Numbered from the stretch's first letter, positions 49,696 through 59,780 are shown. The stretch: DNA of 64,000 nucleotides from Aneurinibacillus sp. REN35 (GCF_041379945.2 NZ_JBFTXJ020000003.1:434001-498000), one strand, 5' to 3'. Numbers and translations are program-made. Notes: generated by a model from the sequence alone, not told the origin.

Positions 49696-52600
49696 GTGAA
49701 AATAGCTGAATGGTCGGTGAAAAAGCCGGTAACCATTGCGATGCTAATCATAGCAGTGGTCCTGTTCGGCATTATATCGCTGCCGAAGTTGAAAGTGGAC
49801 TTGTATCCAGAGCTCAACATACCGGTAGCAGTCGTTGCAACCAGTTATGATGGGGCAGCGCCGGAAGAGGTGGAGAACCTCATATCCAAGCCCGTAGAGA
49901 GTGCGATTGGAACGGTTAGCAATATCAAATCGATTCGTTCCATATCCATCAACGGTGCTTCACAAGTAATCGCCGAGTTCAATTGGGGTACCGATATGGA
50001 CCAGGCTGCACTTGATATGAGGGAAAAAGTTGACCTGATGAGAGGATCTTTGCCGGATAGTGCAGGTTCTCCACGGGTGATTAAGATTGACCCGAACAGC
50101 ATGCCGATCCTATCCCTTGCCGTATCTGGGCCAATGGATATCGTTGAGCTGAATAAAGTTGCAGAAGATCTTATCCAGCCGCGGATCGAGCGAGTAGACG
50201 GCGTTGCTTCGCTGTCGATTGCCGGGGGAAAAACGCGTGAAATTCAGCTGACGATTAATCCGGATGCGATGAATACATACGGATTAACGGTTGATCAGAT
50301 TACTCAAAGCCTCAACGCCCGCAATCTGGCCGGTACGGCTGGTAGCGTGACGGAAGGTCAACGTAATATTAGCATTAAAGTCACAGGAGAGTTTGACAGC
50401 CCACAAGATATTGGGGCGACGCCGATTACGCTTCCACAGGGTGGGTCCGTACAATTGGCTGACTTGCTTACGGTAACGGATGGCTATAAGAAGGTTACAC
50501 AAAAAACGACAGTCAACGATCAGCCAAGCCTGGGACTTGATGTGACAAAAGCATCAGGGGCCAATACGGTTGAAGTGGCCGATGCCGTAAAAGAGGAGCT
50601 TGCAGCAATTGAATCACAGCTTCCGCAGGGTGTAAAGATTTCTACGATTATGGACACATCTGTATTCGTAAAGGACTCTATTTTTACAGTAGCAGAGCAT
50701 GCCCTGGTCGGTGGTATGTTCGCGGTCATTATCCTGTATCTATTCCTGCATAGTTTTCGTTCTATGCTTGTGGTGGCCATTGTTATTCCTATTTCCGTTG
50801 TTGCCACATTTGCATTGATGTACTTTGGCGGTCAGACGATCAACCTCATTTCACTGGCGGGGTTAACACTCGGCCTTGGTTCCTTGGTGGACTTTGCGGT
50901 CGTTGTACTTGAGAGCATCTATCGAAAGCGGCAGGATGGTGAGAATATTACAGTTGCCTCCATCGTCGGAACAAAAGAAGTAGGTACGGCGGTTATGGCC
51001 TCGGCGCTCGCGCAGATCTGCGTATTCTTACCAATCGTATTTGTTGAAGGCTTAGCGGCACAATTATTCGGCCCATTGGCGCTTACGGTTGTGTTCTCGC
51101 ATATCGCTGCGCTGGTTGCTTCAATTACATTGGTGCCAATGATGTCTTCGAAGCTATTAAAAGAGCCGCCGCGTGAAGTTGAATATTATCTGGAATCAAA
51201 GAAGAAGACGCCGATGGTTCTCTTCCAGAAAGGCTTCCATCGGATTAGCGAAGGGTATGGACGTTTGATTCACTGGGCGCTTTCTCATCGAAAAACAGTA
51301 ATTTTGTCAACGATTGTCGCTATGGTGGTGTCGATAGTTTTATTCGTATCTCCACTGGTCGGCAAAGAGTTTATCAGCACGTTTGATCAAGGGGATGTAT
51401 CGGTAAGCATAGAGCTTCCTACAGGCTCTAAATTAGAGGAAACCGAGCAAATCGTACAAAAGGTAGAGTCATTCGTAAACAAGGTTCCAGAAAAGGAAAC
51501 TGTCTATACGACGATTGGACGCTCTGGAGGTCCTGCAGTTATTCAGGTTGAGACAACCCATTTGGCGACAGTTCAACTGAAGCTTGTACCAAAAGATAAT
51601 CGCACACGTTCAACTGAGCAGGTAGTAGAGGAATTACGCAGCAAGATGAAAAATATTGCTGGTGCTGATATTACTGTAAACATCACAGATACAAGCGGTG
51701 CGCCAGCTGGTTCACCAATTGATATTGCTGTGCGTGGGGATGATATTAATGTATTGTCTGATATTAGTGAGACAATCAAAAACATGGTGCAGGAAGTAGA
51801 TGGCGCCCGCAATGTTGTGACTTCACTTGAAAAAGGGACAGAGCAGTTCCAATTGAAAGTAGACAGCAACCTCGCAGCACAGTACGGTGTGACAACCAAT
51901 CAGGTATTGTCTGCAGTACGTACGGCATTCGATGGGCAGGTGGCGACACGCTATCGTACCGGGGATGATGAGATTGATGTGCGTGTGAAGTTCCCAGAGA
52001 ACTTTAAATCCGAGATGCATAATATTGAAGGATTAATGTTGTCAACGCCAAGCGGTGCTCAGATTTCAGTGGGACAGGTGGCGAAAATCGGAAAAGAAAC
52101 CGTTCCGCAGCAGATCAACCGAACGAATCAGACGCGTGAAGTATCAATTACCGGTGATATTAGCGGTCGTCCTCTAAACGTAGTCAACCAAGAAATTAAA
52201 GACAAATTGGCAGATTTAAAACTGCCGGAAGGCTACTTCATTGAAGAAGGCGGCCAGGCGAAAGAAATGGCTGAATCATTTGCCAGTCTGGGGCTTGCTA
52301 TTCTGCTTGCTGTAGCACTTGTGTATATGGTTATGGCGAGCCAGTTCGAGTCGCTCTTCTATCCGTTTGTTATTATGTTCTCCATCCCGCCTACACTCAT
52401 CGGGGTAGTACTTGGACTCTTGGTTACCGGGTATCCACTGAGTGTGCCGGCGCTGATGGGTTGTATCCTGCTCGTTGGGATTGTTGTAAACAATGCGATT
52501 GTATTAATCGACTATGTTAATACATTGCGGGCAAAAGGCATGGAGAGAGACGAGGCGATCAAAGTGGCTGGGCCGGTGCGTCTGCGACCGATTCTTATGA

Positions 52601-52857
52601 CCACACTTACTACCGTACTTGCAATCTTACCGCTGGCTTTCGGCGGTGGGGAAGGTTCGGAGGCGCAGGCTCCGCTTGCGATTGTGGTGGCATTTGGTCT
52701 TACGTTCTCCACATTGATTACACTTGTTCTCGTTCCGGTGGTTTATACGTTGTTTGACGATATGATTCAAAAGCGGAGACGGCGCCGGATGGAACGCCGT
52801 GAGAAGAAGAAACAGCGCAGAGAGAATAAAACAGGAGGAGAGGCAATCAATGCGTAA
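49696..52857 (+). CDS. RND-family efflux transporter (SwrC/AcrB-like)
   Basis: A 1053-aa resistance-nodulation-division pump with two repeats of TM1, a large extracytoplasmic region and TM2-6. Typical features: VDLYPELNIPV near the N-terminus, proton-relay Asp in GLGSLVDFAVVVLE (TM4), the TM10-TM12 repeat with GIVVNNAIVLIDYV and GPVRLRPILMT. It exports lipophilic compounds or lipopeptides; SwrC in Bacillus exports surfactin. GTG 49696 follows AGGGGAG. The adaptor lipoprotein gene overlaps its end. Confidence 0.85.
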   Translation: MKIAEWSVKKPVTIAMLIIAVVLFGIISLPKLKVDLYPELNIPVAVVATSYDGAAPEEVENLISKPVESAIGTVSNIKSIRSISINGASQVIAEFNWGTDMDQAALDMREKVDLMRGSLPDSAGSPRVIKIDPNSMPILSLAVSGPMDIVELNKVAEDLIQPRIERVDGVASLSIAGGKTREIQLTINPDAMNTYGLTVDQITQSLNARNLAGTAGSVTEGQRNISIKVTGEFDSPQDIGATPITLPQGGSVQLADLLTVTDGYKKVTQKTTVNDQPSLGLDVTKASGANTVEVADAVKEELAAIESQLPQGVKISTIMDTSVFVKDSIFTVAEHALVGGMFAVIILYLFLHSFRSMLVVAIVIPISVVATFALMYFGGQTINLISLAGLTLGLGSLVDFAVVVLESIYRKRQDGENITVASIVGTKEVGTAVMASALAQICVFLPIVFVEGLAAQLFGPLALTVVFSHIAALVASITLVPMMSSKLLKEPPREVEYYLESKKKTPMVLFQKGFHRISEGYGRLIHWALSHRKTVILSTIVAMVVSIVLFVSPLVGKEFISTFDQGDVSVSIELPTGSKLEETEQIVQKVESFVNKVPEKETVYTTIGRSGGPAVIQVETTHLATVQLKLVPKDNRTRSTEQVVEELRSKMKNIAGADITVNITDTSGAPAGSPIDIAVRGDDINVLSDISETIKNMVQEVDGARNVVTSLEKGTEQFQLKVDSNLAAQYGVTTNQVLSAVRTAFDGQVATRYRTGDDEIDVRVKFPENFKSEMHNIEGLMLSTPSGAQISVGQVAKIGKETVPQQINRTNQTREVSITGDISGRPLNVVNQEIKDKLADLKLPEGYFIEEGGQAKEMAESFASLGLAILLAVALVYMVMASQFESLFYPFVIMFSIPPTLIGVVLGLLVTGYPLSVPALMGCILLVGIVVNNAIVLIDYVNTLRAKGMERDEAIKVAGPVRLRPILMTTLTTVLAILPLAFGGGEGSEAQAPLAIVVAFGLTFSTLITLVLVPVVYTLFDDMIQKRRRRRMERREKKKQRRENKTGGEAINA

Positions 52858-54286
52858 GATAGTAATAGGAATGACGATTGCGGGCCTTTTAGCAACAAGT
52901 GTAGCTGTAACAGGTTGCGGGGCGGGCGGAAGCAAAGAAGCTTCCGCACCTGTCCAGGTTAAGGAGGTGCCGGTTGAAGTGGCACCCGCTCTTACAGGTA
53001 CATTGGATAAGGGGCGCACGTTAACCGGTACAACTCAGCCTTCTCAAATGGTGAACGTCGTACCGAAGGTTAGCGCCAAAGTAACCGCATTGCCAGTGAA
53101 AGTCGGACAAAGAGTGAGTGCAGGCGATGTATTGTTTCGCCTTGATGCGCAAGATTTAAGAAATGCCGTGGATCAGGCTCAGCAAAGCGTCGCGCTTTCT
53201 CGTGCTTCGCTTTCCCAAGTACAAGCGCAGACGAAAAATGGAGTGGATTCTGCACAATCGGGCGTAAATCAAGCCAATTCTGCTCTAGCACAAGCGTCAA
53301 GCGCATATGAGCAAGCACAAAACAGCATCACGAATGCAGCTAATGGTATGGAGCAGGCACAGGCGCAAATTGCGCGTGCTCAGCAGGGATATAATGACGC
53401 TAAAACGAATGCGGAACGGATGCAGCTTTTGTTCACACAAGGCGCGATTACAAAGCAGCAGCTTGAACAGGCACAGACGCAGTTAAGCAATGCCCAGATT
53501 GCTCTGCAGGAAGCAGAGATTGCTAAGAAAAATGCGGGCGTAGCGCTCAAGAACGCTCAAGCGTCGAAACGCAGTGCAGAAGTATCGAAGCAAAATGCAC
53601 AAGCCTCTCTATCGACGGCTAAGAAACAGGTAAGCAACGCAGGAGGTGGCGAAGGAATTGAAGTAGCCCGCCAGCAGCTTGCTCAGGCTGAATTAAATCT
53701 GCGTATTGCACGGGAGAATGTTAACAATGCAGTCGTAACAGCACCAATCTCCGGTGTGATCGGTGCTGTTAACGGCGAAGTGGGCGATATGGCCTCACCG
53801 CAAAGTCCGTTTATTGTACTGACCAATCTTGATCCGGTTAAAGTCGTCATTAATGCACCGGAGAATCTCATGGGTCTGTTTGCGATGAATCAGAAAGTGG
53901 GAATCAGTATCCCATCCATTGCTCTGAATACGAACGGGAATGTTGTGAGCATAAGCCCAGTCAACCAGCAGTCGAAGGGTTATCCGGTTACAGTAGAGGT
54001 GCCGAATCCTGAGAATACGATTAAAGGCGGCATGGCAATTCAAGTTAACATTGCTTCTCCAACAGCTAAGCGGGGCATTGTCATCCCGACAAGCGCTGTG
54101 TTGACGGAAGAGAATAAGCCGTATGTATACGTAGCACAAGGGGCGAAACCGGTTCGCAAGCCGATCACGATTGTAGAACAAAACAGTGACCGCACTCTTG
54201 TAACAGGACTTAAAGAAGGCGAGAAGGTCATTGTAAAAGGACAAACATTGATTGATGGCGATGTAAAGATCTCCGTGAAAAAATAA
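52850..54286 (+). CDS. RND efflux periplasmic-adaptor-type lipoprotein
   Basis: A 478-aa HlyD/RND membrane-fusion protein. N-terminal lipobox VAVTGC. Barrel-sandwich/lipoyl halves (VPKVSAKVTALPVKVGQ and VVTAPISGVIGAVNGE) flank a very long Ala/Gln/Asn-rich alpha-hairpin (about residues 105-280), longer than usual. ATG 52850 follows AGGAGGAGAGG and overlaps the pump gene by 8 bp, so translation is coupled. In Gram-positives the adaptor probably spans wall space. Confidence 0.85.
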   Translation: MRKIVIGMTIAGLLATSVAVTGCGAGGSKEASAPVQVKEVPVEVAPALTGTLDKGRTLTGTTQPSQMVNVVPKVSAKVTALPVKVGQRVSAGDVLFRLDAQDLRNAVDQAQQSVALSRASLSQVQAQTKNGVDSAQSGVNQANSALAQASSAYEQAQNSITNAANGMEQAQAQIARAQQGYNDAKTNAERMQLLFTQGAITKQQLEQAQTQLSNAQIALQEAEIAKKNAGVALKNAQASKRSAEVSKQNAQASLSTAKKQVSNAGGGEGIEVARQQLAQAELNLRIARENVNNAVVTAPISGVIGAVNGEVGDMASPQSPFIVLTNLDPVKVVINAPENLMGLFAMNQKVGISIPSIALNTNGNVVSISPVNQQSKGYPVTVEVPNPENTIKGGMAIQVNIASPTAKRGIVIPTSAVLTEENKPYVYVAQGAKPVRKPITIVEQNSDRTLVTGLKEGEKVIVKGQTLIDGDVKISVKK

Positions 54287-54365
54287 ATCTTTCCCTTATT
54301 TGTTTAGAATGGTGTGCTCCTGTACATCCTGTGAAAGAGAGTTCTGTACAGGAGGTATAGGAGCG

Positions 54366-54767
54366 ATGAGGAAAACGGTTGGATATACGCTGGTGATGGT
54401 GATGGCTGCGAGCTTCCTTGTTGGTTGTCAAGAGCACACGCAGCTACCTGATAAGACAAAGAGCAGTCAGGAAGCGATAGCGCAGTCTCCTTCTCTTGCG
54501 GTTTCTCATTCTATTGAAGGCAATACGGTCTACTTGACGTTTCTTACGCGAAATTTCATGTACGCACCCGCCGGAGAGCCGGAGATGAAGCCAGGTGAAG
54601 GTCACGTACATGTATGGGTTGATAATAAGCTGGCTCAAGTATATGCCAATATGTACACAGTATCCGGCTTGACACCGGGTGCTCATACATTTGCGGTTGA
54701 ACTTGTGCGAAGCAATCATAATCCGTATCCAAACACAAAGATTTCGTTTACCATTCAAGTTAAATAA
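54366..54767 (+). CDS. Small lipoprotein with beta-sandwich domain (133 aa)
   Basis: Lipobox FLVGC at residues ~16-20. The rest has a cupredoxin/Ig-like look: VYLTFLTRNFMYAPAGEPEM, GEGHVHVWVDNKLAQ, LTPGAHTFAVELVRSNHNPY. The His-rich GHVHVWVD and YPNTKISF may coordinate metal or be structural. ATG 54366 follows GGAGGTATAGGAG. It may belong to the pump locus but has its own context. Function unknown. Confidence 0.65.
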   Translation: MRKTVGYTLVMVMAASFLVGCQEHTQLPDKTKSSQEAIAQSPSLAVSHSIEGNTVYLTFLTRNFMYAPAGEPEMKPGEGHVHVWVDNKLAQVYANMYTVSGLTPGAHTFAVELVRSNHNPYPNTKISFTIQVK

Positions 54768-54847
54768 TGATAGGTTCATAAGAGCAGCCATCCTGATTGC
54801 AAAGGAGAGTCTGCTCTATTTTTTTGAAAATAATAATAATTAATATA

Positions 54848-54876
54848 TTGACTATTTAGATATTATTAAGTATCAT
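54848..54876 (+). promoter_or_regulatory. Sigma-A-type promoter
   Basis: TTGACT (54848-54853), 17-bp spacer, TATCAT (54871-54876), upstream of the gene at 54912. Confidence 0.7.
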
Positions 54877-54911
54877 GAAGAAAAAGTAAGACAAGGCGAG
54901 ATGAGCTGCTT

Positions 54912-55313
54912 ATGGAACAATGGAAGAAATCGTTAGGAGATCTCAAGCAAGCGATAAGCCGTGAGTATAATCAGGTGAACAAGCTTCTTTTTGATGTAGG
55001 TGTACGTAAGCAGCAGGTAGATGTTGTCGATAATAAGATTTTGTTTATTACGCACCATAAGCGTGTGCACGCCATGCGCTCCATTGATGGGAAGAACCGG
55101 GAGCTGACCCGGACGATGGATGTTATGCTTATTGATGAGTTTAAGAACCATCTGCGTAAGCATTTCACCGTCACATTTGGCTTCTCTATCGTCTCCATCC
55201 TCAAGGATTATGACCCCTATACAGAGCTTACTGCTACGGTAATTGTTCTGGACCGTGCTGTGACGGCATATTTGCATCCGCAGCAATCGAATATCAATAG
55301 ACTGGCTGAATGA
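54912..55313 (+). CDS. DUF2294-family protein
   Basis: A 133-aa protein: MEQWKKSLGDLKQAISREYNQV, DNKILFITHHKRVHAM, and LIDEFKNHLRKHFTVTFGFSI. It resembles DUF2294 proteins (linked to Na+-dependent or heat/ion stress in some Bacilli). Function unknown. Followed by a terminator with a long loop. Confidence 0.6.
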   Translation: MEQWKKSLGDLKQAISREYNQVNKLLFDVGVRKQQVDVVDNKILFITHHKRVHAMRSIDGKNRELTRTMDVMLIDEFKNHLRKHFTVTFGFSIVSILKDYDPYTELTATVIVLDRAVTAYLHPQQSNINRLAE

Positions 55314-55332
55314 ACTCAAAATTGAGAGCAGG

Positions 55333-55400
55333 ACAGCCGTCAGTAATTTTCACGTGTATGATGCTGATCATATGCGCAAAATGCTGGCGGCTGTTTTTTT
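55333..55400 (+). terminator. Terminator with long, partly paired loop
   Basis: Outer stem ACAGCCGTCAG / CTGGCGGCTGT (one G.T) encloses an ATGAT/ATCAT hairpin and is followed by TTTTTTTATT. Confidence 0.65.
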
Positions 55401-55429
55401 ATTGTCCACATTTCAAAGGAGGCACAGAT

Positions 55430-56419
55430 ATGGCAACAGTACAGGATGTAGTAAAGGCATTGGATTACATTACCGGAGGGAGGGTGCTTGGCGAACATTC
55501 ATACCGTATGGTGAAATCCTCAGGGATTGCAGGGAAATCTGTGATGGAGACACCGGGTCTTGTGTATGGGGATGCCAAATGGCCGGTAAAGCGGCTGGCT
55601 GTGGCGATGACGATGTCAGAGCAGGATATTGAATTGGCGCAGGGAATGGGTGTGGATGCGATTATTGCGCACCATCCACTTGCCGATGCTGCCAGTTCGG
55701 GAGGAGTGACGCTGCACAATTATCTTGATTTATACGGCATTGCGGCCTTTGAGTTGCATGAGGCTTTTCATGGTCTGCATCCGGGCATTCCGGCTTTGCA
55801 TGGACACAAGGTACATCATGTAGATACGCACTTTGGCGGGCTTGAAGGCAATGTACTCTACGTGGGCTCGACTTTGCCGGAAGTGAAGACATTAGGAGAT
55901 ATTCTGCTTCGTTTATCAAGATATATGGACTATAAGCATGAGGATGAACTGCTTGCTAACGAGCGGCAGCTATGTAATTCTCCTCTACTTCAGGAGAGCG
56001 GGCAGGTGACACGCGCTATGCTTGTTTTAGGACAAGAAGAGACGCCGGTGTCGAATGTGCTGCATATATTCCCTCATACCGGCTTTACAGCAGAGCATCT
56101 CAAGCAGGCAGTGGCTCTTTTTCCTGATACGGATACGGTTATTGCTTCGATTAGTCGTTTGCGGCCAGGACACCCACTCATTCATGCGGCCAGAGAACTT
56201 GGGTTGAATATGATCTTCGGTAATTCGCACGCCTTAGAGATTTTTGAGAACGGACTGCCGCTCGCTTACGCGCTAGACAAGCTGCTTCCGGACGTGGAGG
56301 TCCTCATCTTTCGAGAGAGGGTAGTGGCATCTCCGCTGCATGCCGTAGGCTGTCCGGATATCCGGGCGTACGGACAGGAGATGGCGTTGTCTCATCTGAT
56401 GAAGCGAATTCCGGTATAG
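55430..56419 (+). CDS. Nif3-like dinuclear metal-centre protein
   Basis: A 329-aa protein of the Nif3/YqfO group. IIAHHPLAD (H81, H82) and the HEAFHGLHPGIPALHGHKVHHVDTHFGG-type His-rich block (split here by Gly/Pro) provide metal ligands; the C-terminal part has DTVIASISRLRPGH and IFGNSHALEIF. The biochemical role of this family is not settled. ATG 55430 follows AAAGGAGG. The 40 codons open upstream are not translated, in my view. Confidence 0.7.
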   Translation: MATVQDVVKALDYITGGRVLGEHSYRMVKSSGIAGKSVMETPGLVYGDAKWPVKRLAVAMTMSEQDIELAQGMGVDAIIAHHPLADAASSGGVTLHNYLDLYGIAAFELHEAFHGLHPGIPALHGHKVHHVDTHFGGLEGNVLYVGSTLPEVKTLGDILLRLSRYMDYKHEDELLANERQLCNSPLLQESGQVTRAMLVLGQEETPVSNVLHIFPHTGFTAEHLKQAVALFPDTDTVIASISRLRPGHPLIHAARELGLNMIFGNSHALEIFENGLPLAYALDKLLPDVEVLIFRERVVASPLHAVGCPDIRAYGQEMALSHLMKRIPV

Positions 56420-56454
56420 GCGTATGAACGTATGTAAATAAAGGAGGAAATGAT

Positions 56455-57570
56455 ATGTCCAAGCCAGCAGAACAATTACGTGATATTGTGGATCTATCAA
56501 CAGGGATGGAGACGACGGGACAGGTATCAGAGAAGAAAAACCGCATTGGGCTGCTGGTTGTGGCGTTGCTGGGGATTCTTTTCGTGGTAAGTCCGGAAGT
56601 CATCGGCAATGCTTTTACAAGCATGCTGAACAAAGTCAAGCCGATTGTTGTAGATGTATTCTTAATGGGCAATGTCGGGGTATCCATCGTGCTGAGCGTT
56701 ATGATTGGCCGAGCGTTGGAGCGGATGGGCTTTACTGATGCATTGATGCGATTATTTATACCGATTACAAAAAGAATCAATGTGAATCCGGCTGTGATTA
56801 TTCCCGGGGTATACAATATTTTGGGTGATATTAATGCGGCTGGACGCATCGGCGGCCCCATCCTAAAGCGTGCGGGGGCGACCCGGGATGAGCAGTGTAT
56901 TGCCATTGCTACCATGGTACAATCCCAGCAGTCTTTCTCCTGTTTTATGCTTGGACTTATCGCCTTATCCATTGCCGGAATTAATGCCTTCCCGGTAGTG
57001 TTTCTTGCCGTCTTTGCCCCGCTTGTTATCGTGCCGTTTGTTTTGAGCAAGACGCTGTACCGGAATACGCGTGCGGTCGCGATGAAAGACCTGCCTACTT
57101 TCACGCCACGGGAGCCGGTTTTTCACACCGTGTTTCAAGGAGCGCGTGAAGGAGCGGAACTGCTGTTTTTGCTTGTTATTCCATCGATTGCCGTTATTTA
57201 CAGCTTAATCGGACTACTTGATTATGTCGGGGTGTGGAAGCCGTTTGAGCAATCGCTCTCAGGATTTCTTGCAGTGATCGGTGTACATCCGGCAACCGGT
57301 ATTACAGCGATTATGGCGTCACCTACATTGGCTATGGGACAACTGCAGGAGATCGCTGCGTCAATTGATCCGAGGTGGGTTGTTGGCGCCTTCGTCTTAG
57401 CAGCCTCCGGACTGCCGCTCTCTGATGTGCTTGGACAGATTCCGGCCATATGGTCCACCAATTCTGATTTAACCGCTAAGGAAGCATTAACCGCAGCCAT
57501 CATCGGCACCGTTATGCGTTTTATTACGGTGGCTGTCATCGCCTTTGGTCTTACGCCGCTTCTGATATAG
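56455..57570 (+). CDS. Nucleoside-recognition (Gate) membrane protein
   Basis: A 371-aa polytopic protein with two Gate-type repeats: GVSIVLSVMIGRALERMG, NILGDINAAGRIGGPI, and later VIGVHPATGITAIMAS. Gate-domain proteins include nucleoside transporters and spore-maturation proteins. The substrate is unknown. ATG 56455 follows AAAGGAGG. Confidence 0.75.
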   Translation: MSKPAEQLRDIVDLSTGMETTGQVSEKKNRIGLLVVALLGILFVVSPEVIGNAFTSMLNKVKPIVVDVFLMGNVGVSIVLSVMIGRALERMGFTDALMRLFIPITKRINVNPAVIIPGVYNILGDINAAGRIGGPILKRAGATRDEQCIAIATMVQSQQSFSCFMLGLIALSIAGINAFPVVFLAVFAPLVIVPFVLSKTLYRNTRAVAMKDLPTFTPREPVFHTVFQGAREGAELLFLLVIPSIAVIYSLIGLLDYVGVWKPFEQSLSGFLAVIGVHPATGITAIMASPTLAMGQLQEIAASIDPRWVVGAFVLAASGLPLSDVLGQIPAIWSTNSDLTAKEALTAAIIGTVMRFITVAVIAFGLTPLLI

Positions 57571-57646
57571 AATGGGCTGTTTGCGCATAACATAAAAGTC
57601 GGATGCAATACTAAAGGTGGTGCGATGCGCAAAAGGAGAGTACGCG

Positions 57647-57805
57647 GTGCTATATGTCATCTGGTTTCTTCTCTTGCTAACGATGGGAGTCGTTCTGTTT
57701 TTCGTCTTACGGTCATTTGATCCCGATATCTTTGTCCCTGAGCCGAAGAAAAAACAAAATGCGCCTGCCGCACCGCCAGATAAAAAAAAGCCAGACTCGT
57801 CCTGA
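57647..57805 (+). CDS. Small single-TM protein (52 aa)
   Basis: GTG 57647, 7 nt after AAAGGAGAG, gives MLYVIWFLLLLTMGVVLFF then a Pro/Lys-rich tail (PEPKKKQNAPAAPPDKKK). No family recognised. The stop lies inside the terminator stem. Confidence 0.55.
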   Translation: MLYVIWFLLLLTMGVVLFFVLRSFDPDIFVPEPKKKQNAPAAPPDKKKPDSS

Positions 57806-57815
57806 GTCTGGCTTT
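57787..57815. terminator. Bidirectional terminator
   Basis: Perfect 12-bp stem AAAGCCAGACTC / GAGTCTGGCTTT with a 5-nt loop. It separates convergent genes. Confidence 0.85.
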
Positions 57816-57833
57816 GCTGCTTTAGAAATAATC

Positions 57834-58586
57834 TTATCCTTTGAACATTTGCACGAACATCTTGCCGTACGGGCCGCCGTCCACAATGCCGATCCCAACT
57901 TCTGTAAAGGCTGAGTTGAGGATGTTTTTGCGGTGTCCGTCAGAATTCATCAGGGAAGTGTGCGCCCCTTGTACGGATGAGTTACCGGCAATATTCTCAC
58001 CGGCTGTACGGTAGTCTACACCGTAGCGATTCATCATATCAAACGGTGAGCCGTATGTTGGCGATTGATGGCTGAAATAATTTTTATCAATCATATCCTT
58101 GGCTTTCATACGCGCAAGCTTTTGTACCTCCATGTTTACTTTCAGAGGTGCAAGGCCCTGCTTTGTGCGTTCCTGGTTGACAAGGTCAAGCATCTGTTTT
58201 TCATCGGCTGTCAGGCCCTCAGTTGTAGAAGGTTTTGCTACAGGTGCTTGAGCTTGCGTAGGAGCGTTTGCTTGATTAGGTTGTGGCTTTGGCTGTGTTT
58301 GCTTCTCTACCTCAGGTTTTTGTCCTGGTTGTACAGTAAGGTTGAATCCAGCCTGTTGACACTGCTGCTTCAATTGCTGCATATCAGGCTTCATGCCTGC
58401 TTGTTGACATTGTTTGAGATATTGATCAATGACGTTTTGCAGGTTGCCTTGATTTACATTTCCACTTTGCAGAACGCCTTTTACGACTTGTGGAGTTGGG
58501 CATGGAGCTGCCGCTGCCTCCGTTACAGAGAAGCTTGCACCGAACATGGACGTGCACAGTAAGGATGCTGCGAGTATTTTCTTCAT
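57834..58586 (-). CDS. Secreted CAP-domain protein, YkwD-like
   Basis: A 250-aa secreted protein. Signal peptide residues 1-~27 (KKILAASLLCTSMFGASFS). A disordered Gln/Pro-rich middle region. C-terminal CAP/SCP domain (about 125-250): LTADEKQMLDLVNQERTKQG, FSHQSPTYGSPFDMM, TAGENIAGN and HRKNILNSAFTEVGIGI with conserved His and Glu. Spore- or surface-associated in Bacilli; function unknown. ACAGGAGTGATGAT precedes ATG 58586. Confidence 0.85.
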   Translation of the reverse strand: MKKILAASLLCTSMFGASFSVTEAAAAPCPTPQVVKGVLQSGNVNQGNLQNVIDQYLKQCQQAGMKPDMQQLKQQCQQAGFNLTVQPGQKPEVEKQTQPKPQPNQANAPTQAQAPVAKPSTTEGLTADEKQMLDLVNQERTKQGLAPLKVNMEVQKLARMKAKDMIDKNYFSHQSPTYGSPFDMMNRYGVDYRTAGENIAGNSSVQGAHTSLMNSDGHRKNILNSAFTEVGIGIVDGGPYGKMFVQMFKG

Positions 58587-58704
58587 ATCATCACTCCTGT
58601 TGTATAAAATGCGGCATGTGCCGTAACGTGTTTCATCGTAACACATAATTCCGAGTGAAAAACATGGTAATATATACAAGTTCGTTTTGCCTTCTCTTGT
58701 TTTC

Positions 58705-58733
58705 GACTAATTTTTAATTTTGGCACATACAGT
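58705..58733 (+). promoter_or_regulatory. Candidate sigma-E promoter for spoVK
   Basis: -10 CATACAGT (58726-58733) matches CATACAnT exactly; -35 GACTAAT (58705-58711) fits 5 of 7 at 14-bp spacing. SpoVK is a mother-cell gene in Bacillus. Confidence 0.5.
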
Positions 58734-58843
58734 AATAGAAATGCACAAATAAGCGCGTCCCCGCTCAATTACCCGCTCTGTAAGGGTGGTTGGGGAAGAA
58801 GAAAAGAAAAGTACGGAACGCTGAAGCGATTCGGGGTGAGAGA

Positions 58844-59779
58844 ATGAAGGCGACAGGTCAGACTACCACCGGTAATCAGATTAAAGTAGTATTTCATAAT
58901 GAAAATCAAAGGCTGCAGAGCCGTGAACAAATCATTAGCTCGCGTATGGAGAAGTCCCTTGAACGGGAATCCGGCGCATTAAAAGAGCTGGAGAGTCTGG
59001 TTGGACTTGACGAAGTCAAAAAACTGGTGTATGAAGTGTATGCATTTCTGACGATTCGAAAGCTAAGAGAAGAACAAGGGTTGTTCAATGCTCCTCACAT
59101 GTTTCATATGGTATTTCGCGGCAATCCGGGTACAGGCAAGACGACGGTAGCCCGCATTCTCGGGAAGCTATTCAAGGACATGGGCGTGCTTGAGAAGGGG
59201 CATCTAGTAGAGGTAGAGCGCGCGGATCTGGTGGGTGAATATATCGGTCATACTGCATCGAAAACGCGTGATATTATCAAAAAAGCGTTGGGCGGTGTAT
59301 TATTCATTGATGAAGCGTATTCACTGGTACGCGGTGGAGAAAAAGACTTTGGCAAAGAATGTATTGATACACTTATCAAAAGCTTAGAAGATGACCGCAA
59401 ACAACTTATTGTCATTCTGGCGGGATATAATGAGGAGATGGATTATTTCCTCGCATCGAACCCCGGTTTGCCGTCCCGGTTCCCAATCAAACTTGATTTC
59501 CCTGATTACACGATGCATCAACTGCTTGATATAGCCGATACGATGTGCCAGGATCAGGCCTATTTTCTATCGCAGGAAGCCCGCTCTCTTGTGCGAAAGC
59601 AGCTCATAAGCATACAGGAAAACGGTACGGAACATTTCAGTAATGCTCGTTTTGTACGCAATATGATTGAGAAGGCAATTCGTCAGCAGGCCATTCGAAT
59701 TGTAACGGAGCATGCGGCACATCAGGTAAATCGAGAGATCTTGATGGAGCTTCGGGCAGAAGACTTTGTGCAGGAATAG
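58844..59779 (+). CDS. spoVK: Stage V sporulation protein K (AAA+ ATPase)
   Basis: A 311-aa CbxX/CfqX-type AAA+ ATPase. Walker A GNPGTGKT (93-100), Walker B VLFIDEAYSLV, and the sensor/arginine-finger region LPSRFPIKLDF. Required in mother-cell-stage spore maturation in Bacillus. ATG 58844 follows GGGGTGAG; the TTG at 58790 has no proper ribosome site. Followed by a perfect terminator. Confidence 0.9.
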   Translation: MKATGQTTTGNQIKVVFHNENQRLQSREQIISSRMEKSLERESGALKELESLVGLDEVKKLVYEVYAFLTIRKLREEQGLFNAPHMFHMVFRGNPGTGKTTVARILGKLFKDMGVLEKGHLVEVERADLVGEYIGHTASKTRDIIKKALGGVLFIDEAYSLVRGGEKDFGKECIDTLIKSLEDDRKQLIVILAGYNEEMDYFLASNPGLPSRFPIKLDFPDYTMHQLLDIADTMCQDQAYFLSQEARSLVRKQLISIQENGTEHFSNARFVRNMIEKAIRQQAIRIVTEHAAHQVNREILMELRAEDFVQE

Positions 59780-59780
59780 A